Source: JACVRW01 sp963716215 (GTDB taxonomy: Bacteria; Actinomycetota; Thermoleophilia; Solirubrobacterales; Thermoleophilaceae). Taken from it: DNA of 64,000 nucleotides. The position numbers and the translations under genes are program-made. The DNA lies in contig OY970298.1 in NCBI GenBank assembly GCA_963716215.1, forward strand, positions 3,224,001 to 3,288,000. Reading direction: 5' to 3'. Below the pieces are notes generated by a model. That model was not told where the DNA came from, did not search any database, and saw nothing but the letters and a program-made list of their open reading frames with translations. This document shows, one piece after another, positions 41,976 through 50,667 of this stretch; the stretch's first letter is position 1, and each line of letters starts with the position of its first letter.

Positions 41976-44900
41976 GTGGTGCACGTCCAGGATGTCGACG
42001 AGACGCTGATTGAAACGGTCTGCTCGCGTCTCCGGGAGCACCTGAAGGGCGACGACGCGGTCATGGCGGAGGCCTTTGTCCGCCAGTACTACCGCTGGGT
42101 CTCGCCGGAGGACATCGCGGACCGCCGCGAGCTCGACCTCTACGGGGCCGCGCTGGCGCATTTCGACCTCGCCCGCCGGCGCGCGCCTGGCACCACCAAG
42201 GTGCTGATCTACAACCCGGAGTTCGAGGTGCACGGGTGGGAGTCGACGCACACGGCCGTCGAGGTCGTGACCGACGACATGCCGTTCCTGATCGATTCGA
42301 TCGGCATGGAGCTGAACCGGCGCGGCTTCGGCGTGCACGTGATCATCCACCCGGTCATCCAGGTGCGCCGTGACGGCGATGGGCGCCTGCTCGAGGTGCT
42401 CCCCCACGGGGCGCAGGCCGACGGCACCGTCGCCGAGTCGGTGATCCACGCGGAGGTCGCCCGCCAGACCGACCCGGGCGAGCTGGAGGAGCTCAAGGGC
42501 CACCTGGTGCGGGTCATCGACGAGGTGCGCGCCGCGGTCACCGACTGGCCCGAGATGCGCGCCCGCGTGCTCGACGTGGTCGCCGAGCTGGGCACCGACC
42601 CACCACCGCTCGACCGCGAGGAGATCACCGAGGCGCGCGCCTTCCTCGCCTGGCTCGAGGACCACAACTTCACGCTGCTCGGCTACCGCGACTACGAGCT
42701 GTCGGGCGAGGCCGGGGAGCTGAGCCTGGTGTCGGTGCCGGACTCCGGGCTGGGCATCCTGCGCCAAGAACGCGGAGACGAGAGCTCGCGCGGCTTCGAC
42801 AAGCTGCCCGCCGCGGTGCGTTCGCGCGCGCTCGAGCCGTACCTCCTCAACCTCACCAAGGCGAACTCGCGCGCCACCGTGCACCGGCCCGCGTACCTCG
42901 ACTACGTCGGCGTGAAGCGCTTCGACGCCGACGGCGGGGTGATCGGCGAGCGCCGCTTCCTCGGGCTCTACACGCACACGGCCTACCAGGCGAGCCCGCG
43001 CGAGATCCCGATCCTGCGGCGCAAGGTCGACGCCGTACTCGGGCGGGCAGCGTTCCCGACGGAGAGCCACAACGAGAAGGCGCTGCTGGAGATCCTCGAG
43101 AGCTACCCGCGCGACGAGCTGTTCCAGATCTCCGAGGACGACCTGTTCAGGATCAGCATGGGGATCCTGCACCTGGGGGCGCGCCAGCGCGTGCGGCTGT
43201 TCGTGCGCCGCGACACCTTCGACCGCTTCGTGTCCTGCCTCGTGTTCGTCCCGCGCGACCGCTTCAACACGGAGAACCGCCGCCGCATCGAGGGCATCCT
43301 CCGGCGCGCGACCGGGGCCAGGAGCATCGACTACACCACGCGCGTGTCCGAGTCGGTGCTGGTGCGGCTGCACTACCTGGCCTACGTGGAGCCCGGTGAT
43401 CTGCCCGAGATCGACGAGCAGCGCACCGAGACGCTGCTGGTGGCCGCCACCCGCTCATGGGGCGACGACCTCGAGGAGGCCCTCTTCGAGGAGCACGGCG
43501 AGGAGCGCGGGGCGCTGCTCTACCGCCGCTACGGCGACGCGTTCCCGGCCGCCTACCGTGCGGACTGGGTGCCGCGTTCCGCCCTGGCCGACATCGCGCG
43601 GATCGAGGAGCTGGAGGAGCCCGACGACCTGTCCGTCCGCCTCTACCGGCCGCTCGAGGCGCCCCAAGGGGCGTTGCGCGCCAAGGTGTTCCGCGCCGGC
43701 ACGCCGCTGGCGCTGTCAGACCTGCTCCCGCTGTTCGAGAACATGGGCGTGCAGGTCGCCGACGAGCGGCCCTACCCGATCAACCCGCGCGATCGCGAGA
43801 GCATCTGGATCTACGACTTCGGCCTGACCTACGCGGGTAACGACGAGCTCGAGACCGATCGCGTCCGGGACGCGTTCCAAGACGCCTTCATCCACACCTG
43901 GCGGGGCGACACCGAGAACGACGGCTACAACCGCCTGATCCTGGGCGCCGGGCTGAACTGGCGCGAGGGCACCGTGCTGCGCGCGATTGGGCGCTACCTG
44001 CGCCAGGCCGGCACCACGTTCAGCGACCGCTACGTGGAGCAGGCGCTCGTGAACCACCCGGAGGTGGCGCGCCTGCTGGTGGACCTCGTGCTTGCGCGGT
44101 TCGACCCCGAGGCCGCCGACGCCGAGGCGGCCGACGGGCTGGTGGAGCGCATCGAGGAGCAGATCGACGCGGTGGAGAGCCTGGACCAGGACCGCATCCT
44201 GCGCAGCTTCCTGGGCGTCGTGCGGGCCATGCTGCGGACCAACTTCTTCCAGCGCGACGCCGACGGCGAGCGCAAGCGATACCTGTCCTTCAAGCTCGAC
44301 CCCGAGGAGCTGCCCTGGCTACCGCTGCCGCGGCCCCGCTTCGAGATCTTCGTGTACTCGCCGAGCACCGAGGGCGTGCACCTGCGTGGCGGCAAGGTTG
44401 CGCGCGGCGGGATCCGCTGGTCGGATCGGCGCGAGGACTTCCGCACCGAGGTGCTCGGGCTGATGAAGGCGCAGATGGTCAAGAACGCGGTGATCGTGCC
44501 CGTGGGCGCGAAGGGCGGCTTCGTCGTGAAGCGACCGCCGCCGGGCGACGACCGCGAGGAGCTGCGGGCCGAGGTCGAGGCCTGTTACCGCACGTTCATC
44601 GCGGGGCTGCTGGACCTCACCGACAACATCGCCGACGGCGAGATCGTGCCCCCACCCGACGTGGTTCGCTACGACGACGACGACCCGTACCTCGTGGTCG
44701 CCGCCGACAAGGGCACCGCGTCGTTCTCCGACGTGGCCAACGGCGTGGCCGCCGACTATGGCTTCTGGCTCGGCGACGCGTTCGCCTCCGGCGGCTCGAC
44801 CGGCTACGACCACAAGCAGATGGGGATCACCGCCAAGGGCGCCTGGGAGTCCGTCAAGCGCCACTTCCGCGAGCTCGGGCGCGACGTGCAGGAGGAGGAC

Positions 44901-46808
44901 TTCACGGTCGTCGGCATCGGCGACATGGCCGGCGACGTGTTCGGCAACGGGATGCTGCTGTCGAAGCACATCCGCCTGGTCGGCGCGTTCGACCATCGGC
45001 ACGTGTTCCTCGACCCCGACCCCGACCCGGCCGCGAGCTGGGAGGAGCGCCGGCGGCTGTTCGAGCTGGAGCGATCGTCGTGGGCCGACTACGACCGCGA
45101 GCTGATCTCGGAGGGCGGCGGCGTGTTCGCGCGAACGGCCAAGTCGATCGAGCTGTCGCCGCAGCTGCGCTCGGCGCTCGACGTCCGCGACGAGGCGCTG
45201 GCGCCCAACAACCTGATCCGCGCCCTGCTGCGAGCGCCCGTGGACTTGCTCTGGAACGGCGGCATCGGCACCTACGTGAAGGCGAGGGCCGAGAGCCACG
45301 CGGAGGTTGGCGACAAGGCCAACGACGGGGTGCGAGTCGACGGCGCCGAGCTGCGCTGCCGCGTGGTCGGCGAGGGCGGCAACCTCGGCCTCACGCAGCG
45401 CGGGCGCATCGAGTACGCCCGCAAGGGTGGGCGGGTGAACACGGACGCGATCGACAACTCCGGCGGGGTGGACTGCTCGGACCGCGAGGTGAACATCAAG
45501 GTCCTGCTCGACCAGGTGGTCGCCAGCGGCGACCTGACCCTCAAGCAGCGCGACCAGCTGCTGGTGGAGATGACGCCGGCGGTAAGCGAGCTGGTGCTCA
45601 AGGACAACTACGAGCAGAGCGAGACGCTGTCGCTGGCCGAGACCCAGGCGGCCGGGATGGTCGACGTGTACATGCGCTTCCTCGAGTCGCTCGAGGGGTC
45701 GCGCAAGCTCGACCGCGAGCTGGAGGCGCTGCCGGGCGGCGAGGAACTGGCCGAGCGCAACCGCGAAGACAGCGGGCTGACGCGGCCGGAGCTGGCCGTG
45801 GCGCTGGCCTACAGCAAGATCGACCTGTACGCCGAGCTGCTCGACTCCGACGTCCCGGAGGACCCGCACCTGTCCGCCGAGCTCGACCGTTACTTCCCGG
45901 CGCCGCTGCCCGAGCGGTTCTCAGCGCAGCTCCGCGACCACCGGCTGCGCCGGGAGATCATCGCGACGCAGGTGATCAACAACATGGAGCACGGCGGCGG
46001 CATCACCTTCGCCTTCCGCCTGCACGAGGAGAGCGGCGCACCGGCGTCCGAGATCGCGCGCGCCTACGCCGCGGCCCGTGACATCTTCGGGATGCGCGAC
46101 CAGTGGGTCGAGATCGAGGAGCTCGACAACGAGGTGGCCGCCGAGGTGCAGCTCGAGCTGCTGCTCGAGGGGCGCCGGCTGGTCGAGCGCGGCTCGCGCT
46201 GGCTGATCGCCCACAGGGCGCGCCCGCTCGACATCGGGGCGACCGTGCAGCTGTTCGCGCCTGGGGCGGCGACGCTCTTCAAGGCCGTGCCGCGGCTGCT
46301 CGGCGCCTCGGACGTGGAGCCGCTGACGGTGCGCGCGGACGAGCTCGAGCAGGCCGGCGTGCCGCCCGCGCTGGCACATCGGGTGGCCTGCCTGCCGACG
46401 ATGTTCGCCACCTTCGACATCGTCGACGTGGCCGAGGAGACCGGATTGGACACCGAGCAGGTGGCCGCGGTGCACTTCCGGCTCGGGGAGCGCCTCGAGC
46501 TGCACTGGCTGCGCGACCGGATCGTGGCGTTGCCGCGCGACGACCGCTGGCGCGCGCTCGCCCGGGCCGCCCTGCGCGACGACCTCTACAGCCTGCACCG
46601 CAGCCTCACGGCCGAGGTGCTGCGCAGCGCCTCGCCGGACGGCTCCGTGGGCGAGCGGGTGGAGGCGTGGGTGCAGGGCAACCCGGCGTCGGAGCGCTGC
46701 CTGCAGACGCTGGCGGAGATCCGCGTGGGCCACGTGTTCGACACGACCACGCTGCCCGTGGCCGTGCGCGAGGTGCGCAACCTGCTGCTGGTCGGCGCCC
46801 GCTACTAG
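41976..46808 (+). CDS. gdhB: NAD-specific glutamate dehydrogenase, giant (GDH-180) type
   Basis: A 1610-aa enzyme oxidatively deaminating glutamate to 2-oxoglutarate with NAD+. The N-terminal half holds regulatory ACT/PAS-like modules (KVLIYNPEFEVHGWESTHTA, MPFLIDSIGMELNRRGFGVH). The catalytic part (~residues 790-1300) has VARGGIRWSDRREDFRTEVL, GLMKAQMVKNAVIVPVGAKG (substrate Lys), DKGTASFSDVANG, QMGITAKGAWESVKRHF and VVGIGDMAGDVFGNGMLLS. GTG start (41976 or 41979). Length and motifs match the ~180-kDa class of Streptomyces, Pseudomonas and mycobacteria. It would feed amino-acid nitrogen release, opposing glnA. Confidence 0.95.
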   Translation: MVHVQDVDETLIETVCSRLREHLKGDDAVMAEAFVRQYYRWVSPEDIADRRELDLYGAALAHFDLARRRAPGTTKVLIYNPEFEVHGWESTHTAVEVVTDDMPFLIDSIGMELNRRGFGVHVIIHPVIQVRRDGDGRLLEVLPHGAQADGTVAESVIHAEVARQTDPGELEELKGHLVRVIDEVRAAVTDWPEMRARVLDVVAELGTDPPPLDREEITEARAFLAWLEDHNFTLLGYRDYELSGEAGELSLVSVPDSGLGILRQERGDESSRGFDKLPAAVRSRALEPYLLNLTKANSRATVHRPAYLDYVGVKRFDADGGVIGERRFLGLYTHTAYQASPREIPILRRKVDAVLGRAAFPTESHNEKALLEILESYPRDELFQISEDDLFRISMGILHLGARQRVRLFVRRDTFDRFVSCLVFVPRDRFNTENRRRIEGILRRATGARSIDYTTRVSESVLVRLHYLAYVEPGDLPEIDEQRTETLLVAATRSWGDDLEEALFEEHGEERGALLYRRYGDAFPAAYRADWVPRSALADIARIEELEEPDDLSVRLYRPLEAPQGALRAKVFRAGTPLALSDLLPLFENMGVQVADERPYPINPRDRESIWIYDFGLTYAGNDELETDRVRDAFQDAFIHTWRGDTENDGYNRLILGAGLNWREGTVLRAIGRYLRQAGTTFSDRYVEQALVNHPEVARLLVDLVLARFDPEAADAEAADGLVERIEEQIDAVESLDQDRILRSFLGVVRAMLRTNFFQRDADGERKRYLSFKLDPEELPWLPLPRPRFEIFVYSPSTEGVHLRGGKVARGGIRWSDRREDFRTEVLGLMKAQMVKNAVIVPVGAKGGFVVKRPPPGDDREELRAEVEACYRTFIAGLLDLTDNIADGEIVPPPDVVRYDDDDPYLVVAADKGTASFSDVANGVAADYGFWLGDAFASGGSTGYDHKQMGITAKGAWESVKRHFRELGRDVQEEDFTVVGIGDMAGDVFGNGMLLSKHIRLVGAFDHRHVFLDPDPDPAASWEERRRLFELERSSWADYDRELISEGGGVFARTAKSIELSPQLRSALDVRDEALAPNNLIRALLRAPVDLLWNGGIGTYVKARAESHAEVGDKANDGVRVDGAELRCRVVGEGGNLGLTQRGRIEYARKGGRVNTDAIDNSGGVDCSDREVNIKVLLDQVVASGDLTLKQRDQLLVEMTPAVSELVLKDNYEQSETLSLAETQAAGMVDVYMRFLESLEGSRKLDRELEALPGGEELAERNREDSGLTRPELAVALAYSKIDLYAELLDSDVPEDPHLSAELDRYFPAPLPERFSAQLRDHRLRREIIATQVINNMEHGGGITFAFRLHEESGAPASEIARAYAAARDIFGMRDQWVEIEELDNEVAAEVQLELLLEGRRLVERGSRWLIAHRARPLDIGATVQLFAPGAATLFKAVPRLLGASDVEPLTVRADELEQAGVPPALAHRVACLPTMFATFDIVDVAEETGLDTEQVAAVHFRLGERLELHWLRDRIVALPRDDRWRALARAALRDDLYSLHRSLTAEVLRSASPDGSVGERVEAWVQGNPASERCLQTLAEIRVGHVFDTTTLPVAVREVRNLLLVGARY

Positions 46809-47081
46809 CTAGGCGGTGGCGTAGCGCTCGGCAGCGCGGGCGCGCGCCTTGGCCGCCTCGACCTCGCGGTCCTTCGGCGGCGCCGCCGTCACGAGCTCGT
46901 CCAGGAGCTGCGCCGAGATGCCGGCCACGGCGTCGATCGCGCGCTCGAAGGCATCGGCGTTCGCCTGCGACGGCTTGGTGAATCCGCTGATCTTGCGGAC
47001 GTACTGCTCGCTGGCGGCGCGAATCTCCTCCGAGGTGGCGGGCGGCTCGAAGTTGTGGAGGGTGCGGATGTTGCGGCACAT
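46809..47081 (-). CDS. DUF2277 family protein
   Basis: A 90-aa protein with the family's distinctive N-terminus MCRNIRTLHNFEPPATSEEI, then YVRKISGFTKPSQANADAF, and the helical end PPKDREVEAAKARARAAERY. Function of DUF2277 is unknown. ATG 47081. The stop abuts the NAD-GDH stop with no base between them (TAG|CTA), so the two convergent genes meet exactly. Confidence 0.88.
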   Translation of the reverse strand: MCRNIRTLHNFEPPATSEEIRAASEQYVRKISGFTKPSQANADAFERAIDAVAGISAQLLDELVTAAPPKDREVEAAKARARAAERYATA

Positions 47082-47130
47082 GCCCAGAGGGTAGCTGCCG
47101 ACCCCCAATCCGGGTTAGGCTCGCATTCGG

Positions 47131-48567
47131 GTGCGTGACCTCCTCTTGGACTTGATGGACGCTGCCGCAACGCGGGCCGAATACGCGGATGCACGCTTCG
47201 TGCGCACGCAGTCGGAGAGCCTCTCCACGCGCAACGGCGCCGTCGAGGCGGTCGAGACGGACGACTCCGAGGGCATCGGCGTGCGCGTCCGCCTGGGTGG
47301 CTCGTGGGGGTTCGCCGCCGTGCGCGGCACCGACAAGGCGGCCGCCGAGGCCGCGCTCGATCGCGCGCTGGCGGTGGCAGCCGCCCAGCCTGCGTCGCGG
47401 GGCGGCGCGCTCGCCGAGGAGCCGCCCGCGCGGGGCGACTACCGCAGCCCGGCTGAGCGCGACCCGTTCGAGGTGCCGCTCGAGGACAAGCTCGCCGTGC
47501 TGGCTGCCGCCGATGCCGGGCTGCGGGCCGAGCCGGGCGTGGCGCTCACGCTCGCGTCGTTCCAGGCGCTGCGTGTGCACAAGCTGTTCGCCTCCACCGA
47601 GGGTGCGCTCTGCGAGCAGGTGCTCACCGAGTGCGGTGGCGGCGTGTCCGCGCTCGCCCTGCGCGGCGACGAGAGCCAGGTCCGCTCCTATCCCGCCTCC
47701 CACGGCGGGCAGGTCGAACAGGCCGGCTATGAGCGGTTCCTCGCGCTAGACCTCCCCGCCGCCGCTCCGCGCGTGTCCGAAGAGGCCGTGGCGCTGCTCA
47801 GCGCTCCCGCCTGCCCCGCCGGTCGGACCACCTTGCTGCTCGCGCGCGAGCAGCTCGCGCTGCAGCTGCACGAGTCGGTCGGCCACGCCGTGGAGCTCGA
47901 CCGGGTGCTCGGCCGCGAGGCCTCCTATGCGGGCACGAGCTTCGTGCCTGCGGACGGGATCGGCTCGCTGCGCTTCGGCTCAGAGCACGTGAGCGTGACC
48001 GCCGACGCCACCAACCCGGGCGGCCTGGGCAGCTTCCGCTGGGACGACGAGGGCGTGGAGGGTCACAGCGTGCCAATCGTCCGCGACGGCGTGCTGGCCG
48101 GCTTCCTCTCCTCGCGCGAGACCGCGGCCGAGATCGGCCTGGACCGCTCGGGTGGCTGCATGCGCGCCGACGGATTCGCCCGCCAGCCGATCGTGCGCAT
48201 GACCAACGTGAACCTCGAGCCCGGGGACGCGGGCTCGCTCGACGAGCTGATCGCCGACACCGACAGCGGCCTGCTGATCGAGACGAACCGCTCCTGGTCG
48301 ATCGACAACCGCCGCCTCCACTTTCAGTTCGAGGGCGAGGCCGGTCGGGAGATCCGCAACGGCGAGCTCGGCGGGCTGGTGCGCAACCCGAGCTACGCCG
48401 GCGTGACACCCGAGTTCTGGGCCAGCTGCGACGCCGTCTGCTCGCCCGCCGAGTGGCGCCTCAGCTCTTTGCTCGACTGCGGCAAGGGCGAGCCTGGTCA
48501 GATCATGCGCGTGTCGCACGGGTCCGCCCCCGCGCGCTTCCGAGACGTCGAGGTAGGGGTCGCTTGA
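47131..48567 (+). CDS. tldD: TldD metallopeptidase
   Basis: A 478-aa zinc protease subunit that, with TldE/PmbA, degrades or matures small peptides. Signature: zinc site HESVGHAVELDRV (HExxxH) near residue 248, followed by FRWDDEGVEGHSVPIVRDG and the family's SSRETAAEIGL and MRADGFARQPIVRMTNVNLE. The distal Cys in the late part (SYAGVTPEFWASCDAVC) fits the usual third ligand region. GTG start. TldE is encoded 31 bp downstream. Confidence 0.93.
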   Translation: MRDLLLDLMDAAATRAEYADARFVRTQSESLSTRNGAVEAVETDDSEGIGVRVRLGGSWGFAAVRGTDKAAAEAALDRALAVAAAQPASRGGALAEEPPARGDYRSPAERDPFEVPLEDKLAVLAAADAGLRAEPGVALTLASFQALRVHKLFASTEGALCEQVLTECGGGVSALALRGDESQVRSYPASHGGQVEQAGYERFLALDLPAAAPRVSEEAVALLSAPACPAGRTTLLLAREQLALQLHESVGHAVELDRVLGREASYAGTSFVPADGIGSLRFGSEHVSVTADATNPGGLGSFRWDDEGVEGHSVPIVRDGVLAGFLSSRETAAEIGLDRSGGCMRADGFARQPIVRMTNVNLEPGDAGSLDELIADTDSGLLIETNRSWSIDNRRLHFQFEGEAGREIRNGELGGLVRNPSYAGVTPEFWASCDAVCSPAEWRLSSLLDCGKGEPGQIMRVSHGSAPARFRDVEVGVA

Positions 48568-48598
48568 GCGGCGGCGTCGCCGGGCGGGAACAGTCCCT

Positions 48599-49954
48599 AT
48601 GAACGCGCTGGACGTGGCCGAGGCCGCCGTGGCGGCGGCGCCGGGCGATGCGCTGGCACACGTGAGCCGCGAGCGCTCGCTGATGCTGCGCTTCGCCCGC
48701 AACGCGCCCACGCAGGCCACCGCGATCGACGACGTGACCGTGGAGCTCGCGATCATCGTCGACGGCCAGCTCGGCCGCGCCACGACCAACGCGGCCGATC
48801 CCGCCTCGCTGGCTGCCTGCGCCGAGCGCGCGGCGGCCGCCGCCAGGGCCGCCGCAGCAACCGGGGCGCCGGCGACCCACCCCGGCTTTCGCGCGCCGGC
48901 CCCGGCGCGCGCCCATCACGGGCACGACCCCGAGACGGCCGCGCTCGACCCGGCGCCGGGCGGCGCCGCGCTGGCGGCCGCGTTCGCGGCGGCCGAGCGG
49001 CGCGGCGTGGAGGCGCACGGGATCTGGACCGTCGCGGAGGACGAGCGCGCGGTCGCCACCCGCGACGGCGGCGTGATCGATCGCACCACTGACGCCTACA
49101 TGAAGGTGATCTGCATCGCACCGGACGGGCGCTCGGGATACGCGTCGAGCGTCGCCGTCGCCGCGTCGAAGGTGCACGCGGAGCCGCTCGCGGAGCGGGC
49201 CATCGAGAAGGCGCTCGCGCCCGGTGCGCCCGCCGAGCTGCCGCCCGGTGAGTACCCGGTGGTGCTCGAGCCGCGCGCCGTCGGCTGCCTGCTCGACCTG
49301 CTCGGCGAGACCGCGCTCAACGGGCTGGCGCACGTGGAGGGGCGTGGCGCGCTGGTCGACCGGATCGGCGAGCAGGTCGCGGCGCCGGCGATCAACCTCG
49401 CGGACTCGCCGAGGCTCGCGGCGACGCTCCCACGCGCGTTCGACCCGGAGGGAACCGCCAAGCGCCCGCTGCCCCTGATCCAGGACGGCGTGGCGCGCAA
49501 CGTGGTGCACGACCTCCGCAGCGGCGCGCTGGCCGGGGTCGACTCGACCGGCCACGCGCTGGCCCCCGGTGGCGACCTCGAGGGCCCGCGCCCGTGGAAC
49601 CTGGTGCTGGCCGGGGGCGGCGCGGCGAGCTTCGAGGAGCTGTGCGCACCGATCGAGCGGGGCGTCTACGTGACGCGCTTCTGGTACGAGAACGTCGTCC
49701 GCCCCAAGGAGACGCTGATCACCGCTGTCACGCGCGACGGCACGTTCCTGATCGAGGACGGCAGGGTCACCAGGCCGCTGCGCGACCTGCGCGTGACGGA
49801 CTCCGTGCTTGGGGTGCTGACGCGCGTGCAGGACCTGACCGCGCGCCAGGAGCTGACCAGCGACGCCGACTTCTACGGCCGCCGCTTCGCGCACGGCGTG
49901 GTCTCCCCCGCCCTGCGCGCCGCCTCGCTGCGATTCACCGACGCGTCCGGCTGA
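48599..49954 (+). CDS. pmbA: TldE/PmbA-type protein, partner of TldD
   Basis: A 451-aa protein of the same superfamily without the HExxxH zinc site, as expected of TldE/PmbA. Seen: ERSLMLRFARNAPTQATAID at the N-terminus (nucleotidyl-like fold), VVLEPRAVGCLLDLLGETAL, PLIQDGVARNVVHDLRSG and, near the end, GVYVTRFWYENVVRPKETLI. TldD and TldE form a heterodimer in which TldD holds the catalytic metal. The N-terminal half is Ala-rich. ATG 48599. Confidence 0.9.
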   Translation: MNALDVAEAAVAAAPGDALAHVSRERSLMLRFARNAPTQATAIDDVTVELAIIVDGQLGRATTNAADPASLAACAERAAAAARAAAATGAPATHPGFRAPAPARAHHGHDPETAALDPAPGGAALAAAFAAAERRGVEAHGIWTVAEDERAVATRDGGVIDRTTDAYMKVICIAPDGRSGYASSVAVAASKVHAEPLAERAIEKALAPGAPAELPPGEYPVVLEPRAVGCLLDLLGETALNGLAHVEGRGALVDRIGEQVAAPAINLADSPRLAATLPRAFDPEGTAKRPLPLIQDGVARNVVHDLRSGALAGVDSTGHALAPGGDLEGPRPWNLVLAGGGAASFEELCAPIERGVYVTRFWYENVVRPKETLITAVTRDGTFLIEDGRVTRPLRDLRVTDSVLGVLTRVQDLTARQELTSDADFYGRRFAHGVVSPALRAASLRFTDASG

Positions 49955-49970
49955 GCTACCCTTCCCGGCC

Positions 49971-50201
49971 GTGGAAGCGATCCTCAGCGGCGTTCAGGTG
50001 ATCCTCTGCGTGATCCTGATCGTGCTCATCCTGCTGCACTCGGGCAAGGACTCCGGGCTCTCCGGCGCGTTCGGCGTCGGCACCGGCGCCGGCCCGTTCG
50101 GCGGCGGCTCGCTGGTGGAGCGCAACCTCAACCGCTGGACCGTTGCGTTCGCGCTGATCTTCGTCGCGAACGTGATCGCGCTGTTGAAGGTCTCCTCCTG
50201 A
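49971..50201 (+). CDS. secG: Preprotein translocase subunit SecG
   Basis: A 76-aa membrane protein of the SecYEG channel. Two helices (VQVILCVILIVLILLHSG and WTVAFALIFVANVIALL) enclose the Gly-rich cytosolic loop GLSGAFGVGTGAGPFGGGS, a typical SecG pattern. GTG start at 49971, 16 bp after TldE. The 175-bp gap that follows contains the palindromic element B. Confidence 0.92.
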   Translation: MEAILSGVQVILCVILIVLILLHSGKDSGLSGAFGVGTGAGPFGGGSLVERNLNRWTVAFALIFVANVIALLKVSS

Positions 50202-50215
50202 GGCGCTAGCCACAC

Positions 50216-50259
50216 GAGGGCTACGTTTGACAGCCATACGCTGTCGAACGTCGACCCGG
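50216..50259. repeat. 44-nt palindromic repeat element, copy B
   Basis: Core ACGTTTGACAGC-catac-GCTGTCGAACGT (50223-50251), arms pairing at 11 of 12 positions, with GAGGGC and CGACCCGG flanks as in copy A at 22342-22385 (35 of 44 bases identical). It starts 14 bp after the secG stop and lies between convergent secG and the ccmI-like gene. No T-run follows, so it is not a standard terminator. The remaining ~115 bp to 50376 hold no trusted ORF. Confidence 0.65.
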
Positions 50260-50376
50260 TGGCCGGGTAGCGCGTCATCGGCGCCGGGCGGCGGCGCCTC
50301 GCGCCCGAGCATTGTGCGACCTCGACTCTTGCCACCTTGTCGCTGCCGTACCGCGCGGCCGGTGGCGTGTAGCTCG

Positions 50377-50664
50377 CTAGGCCCCGGGCGGCCGCCCCTC
50401 CAGGCGGTCCAGCTCGCGCAGGATCTCGATCGCCTCGCCGCGCAGGTCGCGGTCGACCGCGCGCCAGTCCTCGGGCGAGAGCTTGCCCATCTGGCGGTCG
50501 AGCTCGGCGTCCCGGATCTCGCGGTACTTCGCCTCCTTGGCCGCGCGCAGCTCGTCGATCCGCCCCGCGTCCGCGCGCTCCGCCTCCCCCGGCCGCCGCA
50601 GCGGGCGGATCACCACGAAGGCCACCAAGGCGGCCAGGACCACGAGCGCCAGCGCGTACTCCAC
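50377..50664 (-). CDS. Small CcmI/CcmH-like cytochrome c biogenesis protein
   Basis: A 95-aa protein: one N-terminal helix (YALALVVLAALVAFVVIRPL) and a charged helical tail (RIDELRAAKEAKYREIRDAE, MGKLSPEDW, EILRELDRLEG). A helix-plus-coiled tail right after ccmF fits the first module of CcmI, which usually precedes the TPR part. GTG start 3 bp after the ccmF stop. Assignment is from context and topology; no catalytic motif. Confidence 0.6.
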   Translation of the reverse strand: MEYALALVVLAALVAFVVIRPLRRPGEAERADAGRIDELRAAKEAKYREIRDAELDRQMGKLSPEDWRAVDRDLRGEAIEILRELDRLEGRPPGA

Positions 50665-50667
50665 CCG

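Noticed and set aside
43714..45869. Antisense ORFs in NAD-GDH (up to 516 aa)
   Set aside because: The plus frame is a continuous, motif-rich 1610-aa enzyme; the antisense frames show no domain.
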